A program made the position numbers and the translations under genes. Below the pieces are notes generated by a model. That model ran no database searches. It saw only the letters and a list, made by a program, of their open reading frames with translations, and was not told where the DNA came from. From VBDM01 sp964430565 (GTDB taxonomy: Bacteria > Pseudomonadota > Gammaproteobacteria > Burkholderiales > SG8-39): 37,852 nt of DNA. The stretch is taken from the NCBI GenBank assembly GCA_964430565.1, contig CAYSFD010000050.1:1-37852 (forward strand), read 5' to 3'. Shown piece after piece: positions 14,936 to 21,623 of this stretch (position 1 is the first letter of the stretch; each line of letters begins with the position of its first letter).

Positions 14936-15575
14936 TATGAAGCTTTCGGCGCTATCCGACGCGCTGTTCTCGAAAGCCCAGCGGCGCGTGCTGGGCCTCT
15001 TGTTCGGCCATTCCGAGCGCAGTTTCTACGCGAACGAGATCGTACGCGCCGCGCGCGCGGGGGTGGGCGGGGTGCAGCGCGAGCTCGAGGGCCTTGCCGC
15101 GGCAGGCCTGGTGACGGTCAGCCGGGTCGGCAACCAGAAGCACTACCAGGCCAATCGCGGCTCGCCCATCTTCGAGGAGCTGCGCAGCATCGTGGCGAAG
15201 GTCCTTTCCGTCGGCCCGGCTGCGCCGGCGCTGCAACAGCCGCGGGCGGAATACGCCGTCAGCGCACGGCCGGCCAGGCTGCGCATCCCGAAGAAGGAAA
15301 TCGCGGCACTGTGCCGCAAATACGGCGTGAAGAAGCTAAGCGTCTTCGGTTCGGCCGCGCGCGGGGAGATGAATCCGGAGAGCGATGTCGATCTGATGCT
15401 GGAGTTCGATCCGGCGAGCAAGACTTCCCTCTGGGACTATCCGGCGATGCAGGACGACTTCTCCGCGTTGTTCGACCACCGCAAGGTCGAGTTCGCCAGC
15501 CCGGAGATCCTGCGCAATCCTTTCCGCCGGAAAACGATCCTTCCCGATCTGAAGACCCTGTATGAAGCCCGGTGA
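14931..15575 (+). CDS. Winged-helix nucleotidyltransferase (MNT-like) protein
   Basis: A 214-residue fusion. Residues about 1-80 are a winged helix (ALFSKAQRRVLGLLFGHSER, then VQRELEGLAAAGLVTVSRVG). The C-terminal half is a minimal nucleotidyltransferase with GSAARGEMNPESDVDLMLEF, carrying the G-S and D-x-D residues of the polymerase-beta fold. Such NTases act as antitoxins that AMPylate HEPN toxins, or as stand-alone regulators; no HEPN toxin gene follows here. ATG 14931 lies inside the second operator palindrome and at the predicted transcription start; ATG 14937 is the alternative. The N-terminal domain probably binds the paired operators, giving autoregulation. Confidence 0.85.
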   Translation: MGMKLSALSDALFSKAQRRVLGLLFGHSERSFYANEIVRAARAGVGGVQRELEGLAAAGLVTVSRVGNQKHYQANRGSPIFEELRSIVAKVLSVGPAAPALQQPRAEYAVSARPARLRIPKKEIAALCRKYGVKKLSVFGSAARGEMNPESDVDLMLEFDPASKTSLWDYPAMQDDFSALFDHRKVEFASPEILRNPFRRKTILPDLKTLYEAR

Positions 15576-15616
15576 CAGGACAGCGCTTTCCCAAGACGAC
15601 CGGCCACGAGGCGCGC

Positions 15617-15622
15617 TAGAAT
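15617..15622 (+). promoter_or_regulatory. -10 element of the HicB-like gene
   Basis: TAGAAT ends 8 nt before the ATG at 15631. No Shine-Dalgarno and no clear -35 are visible, consistent with a short or absent leader. Confidence 0.35.
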
Positions 15623-15630
15623 CCGCGCCT

Positions 15631-15837
15631 ATGGATGAGATCATCTTCGTAGTGGAAGACGCTCCGGACGGAGGCTTGGCGGCGCGTGCGGTTGGCGAGT
15701 CCATCTTCACGCAAGCTGCCACCATGCCCGAGCTTCACGACAGGGTGCGGGACGCGGTGCGCTGCCATTTCGAGGACGGGACTCAGCCTCGGCTGATCCG
15801 CCTGCATTTCGTGCGGGACGAAGTCATCGCTGCGTGA
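15631..15837 (+). CDS. HicB-like antitoxin
   Basis: A 68-residue protein MDEIIFVVEDAPDGGLAARA followed by VGESIFTQAATMPELHDRVR. This is the HicB half-fold (degraded RNase H-like) that binds and blocks HicA. It has no C-terminal DNA-binding domain, as is usual for this short subclass. The ATG at 15631 was chosen because the family begins at this point and a -10 element precedes it. Its TGA overlaps the GTG of hicA (GTGA, 15834-15837), confirming the two-gene module. The partner is damaged (next entry), so the antitoxin may be idle or serve only as a regulator. Confidence 0.8.
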   Translation: MDEIIFVVEDAPDGGLAARAVGESIFTQAATMPELHDRVRDAVRCHFEDGTQPRLIRLHFVRDEVIAA

Positions 15838-15989
15838 AAGTCCCGCGCGACCTCTCGGGAGCCGCGCTCGCCAAGGCGCTTTCGAAAGTCGGCTACCAGG
15901 TGACGCGCCAGACCGGCAGCCACGTCCGCCTTACCACGCGATTCCTCAAAATCACGCGCGAAGAGTTGCTGCAGCGCCTATTCGGTTGA
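15834..15989 (+). pseudogene. HicA toxin with in-frame central deletion
   Basis: The 51-residue product starts like a normal HicA (KVPRDLSGAALAKALSKVGY, then QVTRQTGSHVRLTT) and ends like one (ITREELLQRLFG). The middle stretch of about 25-30 residues, which normally carries the HxLTIP-type strand after the active-site histidine, is missing without loss of frame. H30 of the GSH motif remains. HicA is normally about 80 residues and binds mRNA through a dsRBD-like fold, which this deletion should destroy. It may be a dead toxin or a retained fragment. GTG 15834 overlaps the hicB stop. Confidence 0.75.
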
Positions 15990-16012
15990 AGAGACAGAAC
16001 GAGGAAGACCCC

Positions 16013-16375
16013 ATGCCCCGCACCATCCTCCCCGAAGCGAAGATCCATCCCGCCGTGCGCGAGAAGATCGCGAATTACCAGGCCGACATCCTCAAAGAGG
16101 TCCAGGCGGCGGTGGCCGCGAACGACATCGTCGTGGTGGGCATGCGGCAGAACCCGTTTCCGAAGAAGGCGAGGAAGGCGCTCGATGCCGCCGGTCTCGC
16201 CTACAAGTATCTCGAGTACGGCAGCTATCTCGGCGAGTGGCACCGCCGCCTCGCGCTCAAGCTGTGGACCGGCTGGCCGACCTTTCCCATGGTGTTCGTG
16301 AAGGGCGTGCTGGTCGGCGGCGCGGACGATCTCGCGCGGCTGATCGAGAAGGGAGAGGTGGGCGGAAAGCGGTAG
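16013..16375 (+). CDS. Glutaredoxin-like protein lacking the active-site cysteine
   Basis: A 120-residue glutaredoxin-fold protein. The first strand and helix (DIVVVGMRQNPFPKKARKAL) align with the CPYC/CGFS region of glutaredoxins, but no cysteine is present: the site reads MRQNPFPKKA. The glutathione-binding features remain (TFPMVFVKG with the cis-Pro, then VGGADDLARL). The W-T-G-W-P segment precedes the cis-Pro. It cannot catalyse dithiol exchange in the normal way, and might bind glutathione or an Fe-S cluster through other ligands, or be regulatory. ATG 16013 is favoured over earlier starts because GAGGAAGA lies a few bases upstream. Confidence 0.72.
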   Translation: MPRTILPEAKIHPAVREKIANYQADILKEVQAAVAANDIVVVGMRQNPFPKKARKALDAAGLAYKYLEYGSYLGEWHRRLALKLWTGWPTFPMVFVKGVLVGGADDLARLIEKGEVGGKR

Positions 16376-16388
16376 ATTCACGATAAGA

Positions 16389-16416
16389 GCAGATCCTTCG
16401 CTGCGCTCAGGATGAC
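16389..16416. repeat. Dispersed GATCCTTCGCTGCGCTCAGG repeat (copy A)
   Basis: Copy of a palindromic intergenic repeat whose arms ATCCT / AGGAT form a small hairpin; further copies are at 17245, 19233 and (diverged) 20197. The DUF3293 start codon at 16412 lies within it. Confidence 0.8.
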
Positions 16417-16822
16417 AAGCCCCGAACTGATCGCAGCCTACGAAAAGGCGCTGTACGTCGTCTTCGGCACGCCCGAGCTGGTGCTGCGCATCGGCGAGCC
16501 GAATCCGGACCTGGACGAGCTGCTCGATGCCGAGGGCGCGGCCACCGCGGCCTATATCACCGCGGCCAACCCGCACGGCGAGGCGATGAGCGCATGGAAG
16601 AACGAAATCGCCAACGCCGCCCTGGTTCAATCGCTCTCGGCATACCGCTGTTTCGAGGGCGAAGGGCGCGATCTGCAAAAACGCTGGACGCCTGAGCGCA
16701 GCGTGCTGGTGATCGGGATCCCGCGCCCGGACGCCGAGGCGGTAGGGCGGGCGTTCGGGCAGAACGCGATCGTGTTCGTGGAGAAAGGCCGGGCGCCGGA
16801 GTTGGTGATGATCGGGACTTGA
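16412..16822 (+). CDS. DUF3293 domain protein
   Basis: A 136-residue soluble protein matching DUF3293: AAYITAANPHGEAMSAWKNE around residues 45-65, then GEGRDLQKRWTPERSVLVIG. The conserved NPxxxxxxxxxN pattern is visible. Function unknown. The only available ATG before the conserved region is at 16412 inside repeat copy A, with no Shine-Dalgarno, so translation initiation here depends on repeat-derived sequence. The 3' end overlaps the possible TTG start of the PIN gene (16819). Confidence 0.75.
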   Translation: MTSPELIAAYEKALYVVFGTPELVLRIGEPNPDLDELLDAEGAATAAYITAANPHGEAMSAWKNEIANAALVQSLSAYRCFEGEGRDLQKRWTPERSVLVIGIPRPDAEAVGRAFGQNAIVFVEKGRAPELVMIGT

Positions 16823-16824
16823 GT

Positions 16825-17271
16825 GTGCGCGCGCCGCTTCGCCTCATCCTCGACACCAACGTCTGGCTCGACTGGCTGGTCTTCGACGATCCGTCGATCG
16901 CGCCGATCAAGGCCGCGGTCGCCGCGGACCGCGCGCAGGTCTTCATCGACGCGGCCTGCGAAGCGGAGCTGGAGCGGGCGCTCGGGTACGACCTGGGAAA
17001 GCGCACGGTCGACATCGTGGCTTGCATCGCCGAGTGCCGGCGCGTGGCGCGCAGGATCGATTCGACGGCGCCGGAAGCGAAGCGCGCGCGCCTGCCCGCC
17101 TGCCGCGACCCGGACGATCAGAAGTTCCTGGAGGCGGCGCTCGCCGCGGGCGCGGGGTTTCTCGTCACCAAGGACCGGGCGCTGCTGGATCTGGCGCGGC
17201 GAGAGACGCCGTTTCGCATCGTGACGCCGGAGGGACTCGAAAAAGCAGATCCTTCGCTGCGCTCAGGATGA
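16825..17271 (+). CDS. Orphan PIN-domain toxin (COG1569-like)
   Basis: A PIN protein of 148 residues with LILDTNVWLDWLVFDDP (first Asp), AACEAELERALGYD (Glu), CRDPDDQKFLEAALAAGA (Asp) and FLVTKDRALLDLA (Asp). This is the complete acidic set of the family annotated as putative TA toxin component, PIN family. No antitoxin gene adjoins it, so it may be controlled elsewhere or not be a toxin. The start is uncertain: GTG 16825 or TTG 16819, the latter overlapping the DUF3293 stop. The last residues (ADPSLRSG) and the stop codon are encoded by repeat copy B. Confidence 0.8.
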   Translation: MRAPLRLILDTNVWLDWLVFDDPSIAPIKAAVAADRAQVFIDAACEAELERALGYDLGKRTVDIVACIAECRRVARRIDSTAPEAKRARLPACRDPDDQKFLEAALAAGAGFLVTKDRALLDLARRETPFRIVTPEGLEKADPSLRSG

Positions 17272-17272
17272 C
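17245..17272. repeat. Dispersed GATCCTTCGCTGCGCTCAGG repeat (copy B)
   Basis: Identical to copy A over 28 nt. It provides the C-terminal codons and TGA stop of the PIN gene, and lies just upstream of recQ. Confidence 0.8.
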
Positions 17273-17304
17273 GGCGTAGTTGAGATAAGCTATAAGAATT
17301 TGCG

Positions 17305-19212
17305 ATGACGGCGAAAACCAACCGGGACGCTCACTCCGGCGACCGCTCCCTGCATCTGCTCAACACGGTCTTCGGCCACGCCGCCTTTCGCGGCGCGCAA
17401 GAGGACATCGTTGCTCACCTCACCGCGGGCGGCGATGCGCTGGTGCTGATGCCAACGGGCGGGGGCAAGTCGCTGTGCTATCAGCTGCCCGCGCTGCTGC
17501 GCGAGGGCACGGCGCTGGTGGTGTCGCCGCTGATCGCGCTGATGCAGGACCAGGTTGCGGCGCTGGCGCAACTGGGCGTGCGCGCGGCGTTCCTGAATTC
17601 CACGCTGGACGCGGGCGAGGTGCGGGAGACCGAGCGCGCGTTGTGCGCGGGAGAGCTCGACCTCCTGTACGTCGCGCCGGAGCGGCTGGTCATGCCCCGC
17701 ATGCTCGATGCGCTGGAGAAGACCAAGCTCGCTCTCTTCGCCATCGACGAAGCGCATTGCGTGTCGCAATGGGGGCATGACTTCCGGCCCGAGTATCTGC
17801 AGCTCTCGCTCCTGCACGAGCGCTTCCCCGAGGTGCCGCGCATCGCGCTCACCGCGACCGCCGATCCGCAAACGCGCTCCGAAATCATCCGGCGCCTGGC
17901 GCTGGAGGAGGCGCGCGTGTTCATCGCCAGCTTCGACCGGCCGAACATCCGCTACACCATCGTCGACAAGGAGGATGCGCGTATTCAGCTCTTGCGCTTC
18001 ATCCGCGAAGAGCATGCGAACCAAGCGGGCATCGTCTATTGCCTGTCACGCAAGAAAGTGGACGAAACCGCGGCGTGGCTCGCCTCGCAGGGCGTGCGCG
18101 CGCTGCCCTATCACGCGGGCATGGAGGCGGACGCGCGCGCCGAGCACCAGGCCCGCTTCCAGCGCGAGGACGGCGTGGTGATCGTCGCGACCATCGCTTT
18201 CGGCATGGGCATCGACAAGCCCGACGTGCGCTTCGTCGCGCACCTCGATCTGCCCAAAAGCATCGAGGGCTATTACCAGGAAACCGGCCGCGCCGGCCGC
18301 GACGGGGAACCGGCAGACGCGTGGATGACCTATGGCCTCGGCGACGTCGTGCAGCTGCGGCGAATGATCGATCAGTCCGAGGGCAACGAGGAATTCCGGC
18401 GCATTTCGTTCGCCAAGCTGGAGGCGCTGCTCGGGCTATGCGAAGCTGCCGGCTGCCGGCGCGTGCGCCTGCTCGATTATTTCGGCGAGTATCTGGACGG
18501 AAAACCCGGTACGCCCTGCGGCAATTGCGACACCTGCATCGATCCGCCGCGGACCTGGGATGCGACCGATGCGGCGAGGAAGGCGCTCTCCTGCATCTAT
18601 CGCACCGGGCAGCGTTTCGGCGCGGTGCATCTCATCGACGTGCTCAGAGGCCGCGCCACCGAGCGCGCGTCGCAGTGGGATCACGACAAATTGAGCATCT
18701 TCGGGATCGGCGCCGATCTGGACGAGCGCACTTGGCGCAGCGTGTTCCGCCAGCTCGTGGCGCTCGGTCTGGCGCGGCCCGATCACGAATCGTTCGGCGC
18801 GCTGCGCCTCACCGAAGCGAGCCGCGCGGTGTTGAAAGGCGAGCAAAGCGTGGAGATGCGGCGCGCGAGCCCCGAGCCGGTGCGCAAAGGCAAGGCGGGG
18901 GCGGCAAAGGCGCGCAGGCGCGGCGGGTGGCAGGACACACCGCCCGGCGCGAACCCCGATGCGTGGCTGGACGGGAATCCGGGCGCGCGACCCCAGGTCG
19001 ATGAGCGCCTGCTCGCGCGGCTCAAGACCTGGCGCAGCGAGCAGGCGCGCGAGCAATCGGTGCCCGCGTACGTGATCTTTCACGACAGCACGCTCGCGGC
19101 GATCGCGGCGGCGCGGCCCCGGGATCTGGCTGCGCTCTCGGGCATTTCCGGCATCGGCGCAAAGAAGCTGGACCGCTACGGCCCGAGCTTGCTGGAAATG
19201 CTGCGCGGCTAG
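17305..19212 (+). CDS. recQ: ATP-dependent DNA helicase RecQ
   Basis: A 635-residue SF2 3'-5' helicase. Seen in order: motif 0 FRGAQEDIV (Q32), Walker A MPTGGGKS (49-56), motif Ia VVSPLIALMQDQ, DEAH 148-151, aromatic-rich loop CVSQWGHDFRPEY, motif V AFGMGIDKPDVRFV, and motif VI ETGRAGRDGE. These are followed by the zinc-binding RQC cysteines (CGNCDTC), a winged helix, and a C-terminal HRDC domain (about 560-635). It acts in recombination repair and stalled-fork processing. A basic Arg/Lys-rich linker precedes HRDC. The -10-like TATAAG at 17291-17296 stands 8 nt before the ATG, without a Shine-Dalgarno. Confidence 0.97.
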   Translation: MTAKTNRDAHSGDRSLHLLNTVFGHAAFRGAQEDIVAHLTAGGDALVLMPTGGGKSLCYQLPALLREGTALVVSPLIALMQDQVAALAQLGVRAAFLNSTLDAGEVRETERALCAGELDLLYVAPERLVMPRMLDALEKTKLALFAIDEAHCVSQWGHDFRPEYLQLSLLHERFPEVPRIALTATADPQTRSEIIRRLALEEARVFIASFDRPNIRYTIVDKEDARIQLLRFIREEHANQAGIVYCLSRKKVDETAAWLASQGVRALPYHAGMEADARAEHQARFQREDGVVIVATIAFGMGIDKPDVRFVAHLDLPKSIEGYYQETGRAGRDGEPADAWMTYGLGDVVQLRRMIDQSEGNEEFRRISFAKLEALLGLCEAAGCRRVRLLDYFGEYLDGKPGTPCGNCDTCIDPPRTWDATDAARKALSCIYRTGQRFGAVHLIDVLRGRATERASQWDHDKLSIFGIGADLDERTWRSVFRQLVALGLARPDHESFGALRLTEASRAVLKGEQSVEMRRASPEPVRKGKAGAAKARRRGGWQDTPPGANPDAWLDGNPGARPQVDERLLARLKTWRSEQAREQSVPAYVIFHDSTLAAIAAARPRDLAALSGISGIGAKKLDRYGPSLLEMLRG

Positions 19213-19232
19213 GCGACCTCAGGCCGGAGAGC

Positions 19233-19255
19233 GATCCTTCGCTGCGCTCAGGATG
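19233..19255. repeat. Dispersed GATCCTTCGCTGCGCTCAGG repeat (copy C)
   Basis: A 23-nt match to copies A and B, placed 20 nt after the recQ stop; the following bases differ (GGATGG instead of GGATGA). Confidence 0.75.
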
Positions 19256-19336
19256 GCGGTGTGCGTGCGGTGGCTTCGACCTCTCGTGTCCGGTTAGAAT
19301 CGAGCGACAGATCGGCCATGACCCTCGCCGCCTCCC

Positions 19337-19579
19337 ATGTTCCGGCTCGCTGAAATCCGCAAAGTCCTTCTGGGCGCGCTCGTGACCCTGGGCTTCGTTG
19401 CGGTGGGTCTGGTCGCCTTGTTCGTGATGTTGTGGCTCGCTCTCATTGCAGCTCTCGGCTTCTTTCTCTACGCCGCGGCGCGGCGCGTGCTGCCGCGCAA
19501 GCGCCCGCCGGGATCGGGCGGCGGCTCGGAGGTCATCGAAGGGGAGTTTCGGATCGAGCGCAATGACCGGACGCCCTGA
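19337..19579 (+). CDS. Small single-pass/hairpin membrane protein
   Basis: An 80-residue protein with a hydrophobic stretch of about 40 residues (VLLGALVTLGFVAVGLVALF, then VMLWLALIAALGFFLYAA), enough for two membrane helices. A basic junction (RRVLPRKRPP) and a hydrophilic tail (GGGSEVIEGEFRIERND) follow, probably cytoplasmic. Function not recognised; small proteins of this layout with a xVIEGEF tail are common in Burkholderiales. A TAGAAT -10 element at 19295-19300 precedes the ATG at 19337. Confidence 0.65.
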   Translation: MFRLAEIRKVLLGALVTLGFVAVGLVALFVMLWLALIAALGFFLYAAARRVLPRKRPPGSGGGSEVIEGEFRIERNDRTP

Positions 19580-19715
19580 CTTTTCGGTCCCCCGCTAAGG
19601 ACCGCCCCGCCGCGATCGCAGTCCCGGCGCCAATTCGTTCACACAATCGAACCAGCCCCGGCACGGGGTTTGCTCATGATCTCCTCACGGCGTGAGTTTC
19701 GTGGAGGAGGACACC

Positions 19716-19916
19716 ATGGGAGAGAGGGTCTCGAGTCTGGAAGAGATGATTTCGGAATTTCGCCGGATGCTGCCCGCACAGAGCGATACGGCACAGGCGA
19801 TCGACCGGCAGGAGCCGTTCGAGAGAATCGCGCTTAAGGCGATCGACGATGGCTATATCGAATTTTCCCATCAGTTCACGCAGTTCATTGAAACCTGCCT
19901 GCGGCGGGGTGCGTGA
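19716..19916 (+). CDS. Hypothetical 66-residue acidic protein
   Basis: A short protein (MGERVSSLEEMISEFRRMLP, then FERIALKAIDDGYIEFSHQF) that is helical, acidic and soluble. No family recognised. The ATG at 19716 is preceded by GGAGGAGG at an ideal distance, better than the upstream GTG/ATG alternatives. The stop overlaps a GTG of the next frame (GTGA). Confidence 0.55.
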   Translation: MGERVSSLEEMISEFRRMLPAQSDTAQAIDRQEPFERIALKAIDDGYIEFSHQFTQFIETCLRRGA

Positions 19917-20173
19917 GAACGCTCAAAGCCGCAGATCGCCCGCCGCGGGCGGGCGGGGCGGGCTTCATGGGCTCGGCCGGCGAATCCGGCAGCTTGTTTA
20001 CAGGGAAACCCGTGTTCAGGGGCCGTCCGGCGAAGCGCAGGCTCGCGCCGGAGCTCGCTCTGGCGCGCGTGCTCTGCAATCAGCTCAGGCGCAAGCGGTT
20101 GAGCACGGAAAAGAAGCGCATCGTTCACCTGATCTGCCTTAATCTTCTCGCGGTGCTGAAGCGCGCGTCGTAG
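19913..20173 (+). CDS. Hypothetical basic protein, weakly supported
   Basis: An 86-residue basic frame, starting at GTG 19913 that overlaps the preceding stop by GTGA. The first half is Gly/Pro/Arg-rich (PPRAGGAGFMGSAGESG); the second is helical (LARVLCNQLRRKRLSTEKKR). Supported only by the coupling overlap; no family recognised. Confidence 0.3.
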   Translation: MRTLKAADRPPRAGGAGFMGSAGESGSLFTGKPVFRGRPAKRRLAPELALARVLCNQLRRKRLSTEKKRIVHLICLNLLAVLKRAS

Positions 20174-20196
20174 CAATCGCAGCGTGCAGCGCGGAG

Positions 20197-20270
20197 GAGA
20201 TCCCTCGCTCGCGCTCGGGATGACAACCGTGGCCTGTCATTGCGAGGGCGTGGCCCGAGGAATCCCTTTG
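20197..20270. repeat. Two diverged dispersed repeats (copy D and a second type)
   Basis: 20197-20224 is a diverged copy of the same repeat (GATCCCTCGCTCGCGCTCGG, then GATGAC). 20237-20270 resembles another common bacterial intergenic repeat, beginning TGTCATTGCGAGGGCGTGGC. Both lie upstream of the LigB-type dioxygenase gene. Confidence 0.55.
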
Positions 20271-20319
20271 CGTGCGGTGCTTGTGCTCGGGGCGCATTCT
20301 CCCTCGGTTATGATTGCGC

Positions 20320-21282
20320 ATGCCCGTCGTCGCCGCCTTCGCCACCTCGCACGCCTACACCTTCCAGGAGCCCGAGACCTGGGACAAGCGCCGCGAGCGT
20401 TCCAAGGCGAACGTCGCGAAGAAGACCGGGTGGCTCGCGCCGGACACGGCGCAGGCGCAGGCCGAGACGCTGGAGGACAATCGCGCTCGCTACGCGCCCA
20501 TCCGCGATGCGCACGCGAAGATCCGCGAGCGCCTGGCGCGATCCAAGGCCGACGCCGTGGTGCTCATCGGCGACGACCAGCTCGAGAACTTCAGCGCCGA
20601 GGCGATGCCGCAGCTTCTCGTGTATACGGGCGGGGACTACCTCGCCGATGACTGGGATCGCAAGCAAACAGCCACGATCGCCAATCACCCGGAGATCGCA
20701 AAGAAATTGCTCGAGGGCTGTCTGGAAGAGGGCTTCGACGTCGGCTGGTCCACCGCGTTCAAGGACGGGAAGCTCCTCTCGCACGCTCACACCGAACCGA
20801 TCCTGTACCTGGTGCGCGAAACCGGCATTCCGGTCGTGCCGATGTTCATCAACGCGGTGCATCCGCCGGCGCCTCCGGCCGCGCGCTGCTACGCCTTCGG
20901 GCAGGCGCTCGGGCGCGTGATCGAGCGCGATCTCGCCGATCGCCGCATCGTTCTGTGCGCGTCCGGGGGCCTGTCGCACTTTTCGCCTTCGCACCCGTGG
21001 GCGCACCACCTCGGGCCGCGCTACGTGGGCGACATCAGCGTGGAGTTCGACCGCAAGATCGTCGCGTGGATGCGCTCGGGCGAAGGCGAGCGCCTGGCGG
21101 CGCTTACCTCGCGCGAACTGATCGAGCACGGCGAGGGCGAGCTGCGCCAGTGGATCGTGCTGCTCGGCGCGCTCGGCGCGGTGCGCCCGGAGTTTCTCGT
21201 ATACGAGCCGCTTTTCCGCAGCATCATGGGAATGGGGGTGGGATACTGGGAGGTCGGGGCGCAGCCCGCGGCAGGAAAATGA
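20320..21282 (+). CDS. LigB-family class III extradiol dioxygenase
   Basis: A 320-residue member of the LigB superfamily of non-haem Fe(II) ring-cleaving dioxygenases. Recognisable blocks are VVAAFATSHAYTF near the N-terminus (metal His), VVLIGDDQLENF around residue 85, GIPVVPMFINAVHPPAPPAA, and ASGGLSHFSPSH around 215, which carries a second metal/acid-base His. The substrate is probably a catecholic or protocatechuate-like aromatic; the exact one cannot be told. Start ATG 20320 follows a TATGAT -10 element (20309-20314) by only 5 nt, so a leaderless mRNA is likely. A DUF1330 gene follows after 26 nt and is probably co-transcribed. Confidence 0.85.
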   Translation: MPVVAAFATSHAYTFQEPETWDKRRERSKANVAKKTGWLAPDTAQAQAETLEDNRARYAPIRDAHAKIRERLARSKADAVVLIGDDQLENFSAEAMPQLLVYTGGDYLADDWDRKQTATIANHPEIAKKLLEGCLEEGFDVGWSTAFKDGKLLSHAHTEPILYLVRETGIPVVPMFINAVHPPAPPAARCYAFGQALGRVIERDLADRRIVLCASGGLSHFSPSHPWAHHLGPRYVGDISVEFDRKIVAWMRSGEGERLAALTSRELIEHGEGELRQWIVLLGALGAVRPEFLVYEPLFRSIMGMGVGYWEVGAQPAAGK

Positions 21283-21308
21283 AGGTCCAATGACGAAAGG
21301 AAGGAACG

Positions 21309-21602
21309 ATGGCAAAAGCCTACTGGGTAGTCTGCTACCACTCGATCAAGAACCCTGACGCGCTCGCCGCTTACGCGAAGCTTGCCGGGCCGGCGCTTCA
21401 GGCCGCGGGCGCCCGCTATCTCGCGCGCGGCAACCCGGCGAAGGTCTACGAGCAGGGGATCAACCAGCGCACGGTGCTCATCGAGTTCGACAGCGTGCAG
21501 CAGGCAATGGCCGCGCACGATAGCCCGGCCTACCAGGAGGCGCTCAAGGCTTTGGGCGACACGGTGAAGCGCGACATGCGGATCGTGGAGGGCCTTGCCT
21601 GA
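21309..21602 (+). CDS. DUF1330 family protein
   Basis: A 97-residue dimeric alpha/beta-barrel (ferredoxin-like) protein: AKAYWVVCYHSIKNPDALAA, then RYLARGNPAKVYEQG and RTVLIEFDSVQQAMAAHDSP. This is the typical DUF1330 arrangement with the conserved E/D-x-P-A-Y (SPAYQEALK). Function is unknown; such folds are often found with aromatic degradation enzymes, as here with LigB. A Shine-Dalgarno GAAAGGAAGG lies just upstream of ATG 21309. Confidence 0.85.
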   Translation: MAKAYWVVCYHSIKNPDALAAYAKLAGPALQAAGARYLARGNPAKVYEQGINQRTVLIEFDSVQQAMAAHDSPAYQEALKALGDTVKRDMRIVEGLA

Positions 21603-21623
21603 GGAGGGGAAAACCTCTGGGCG

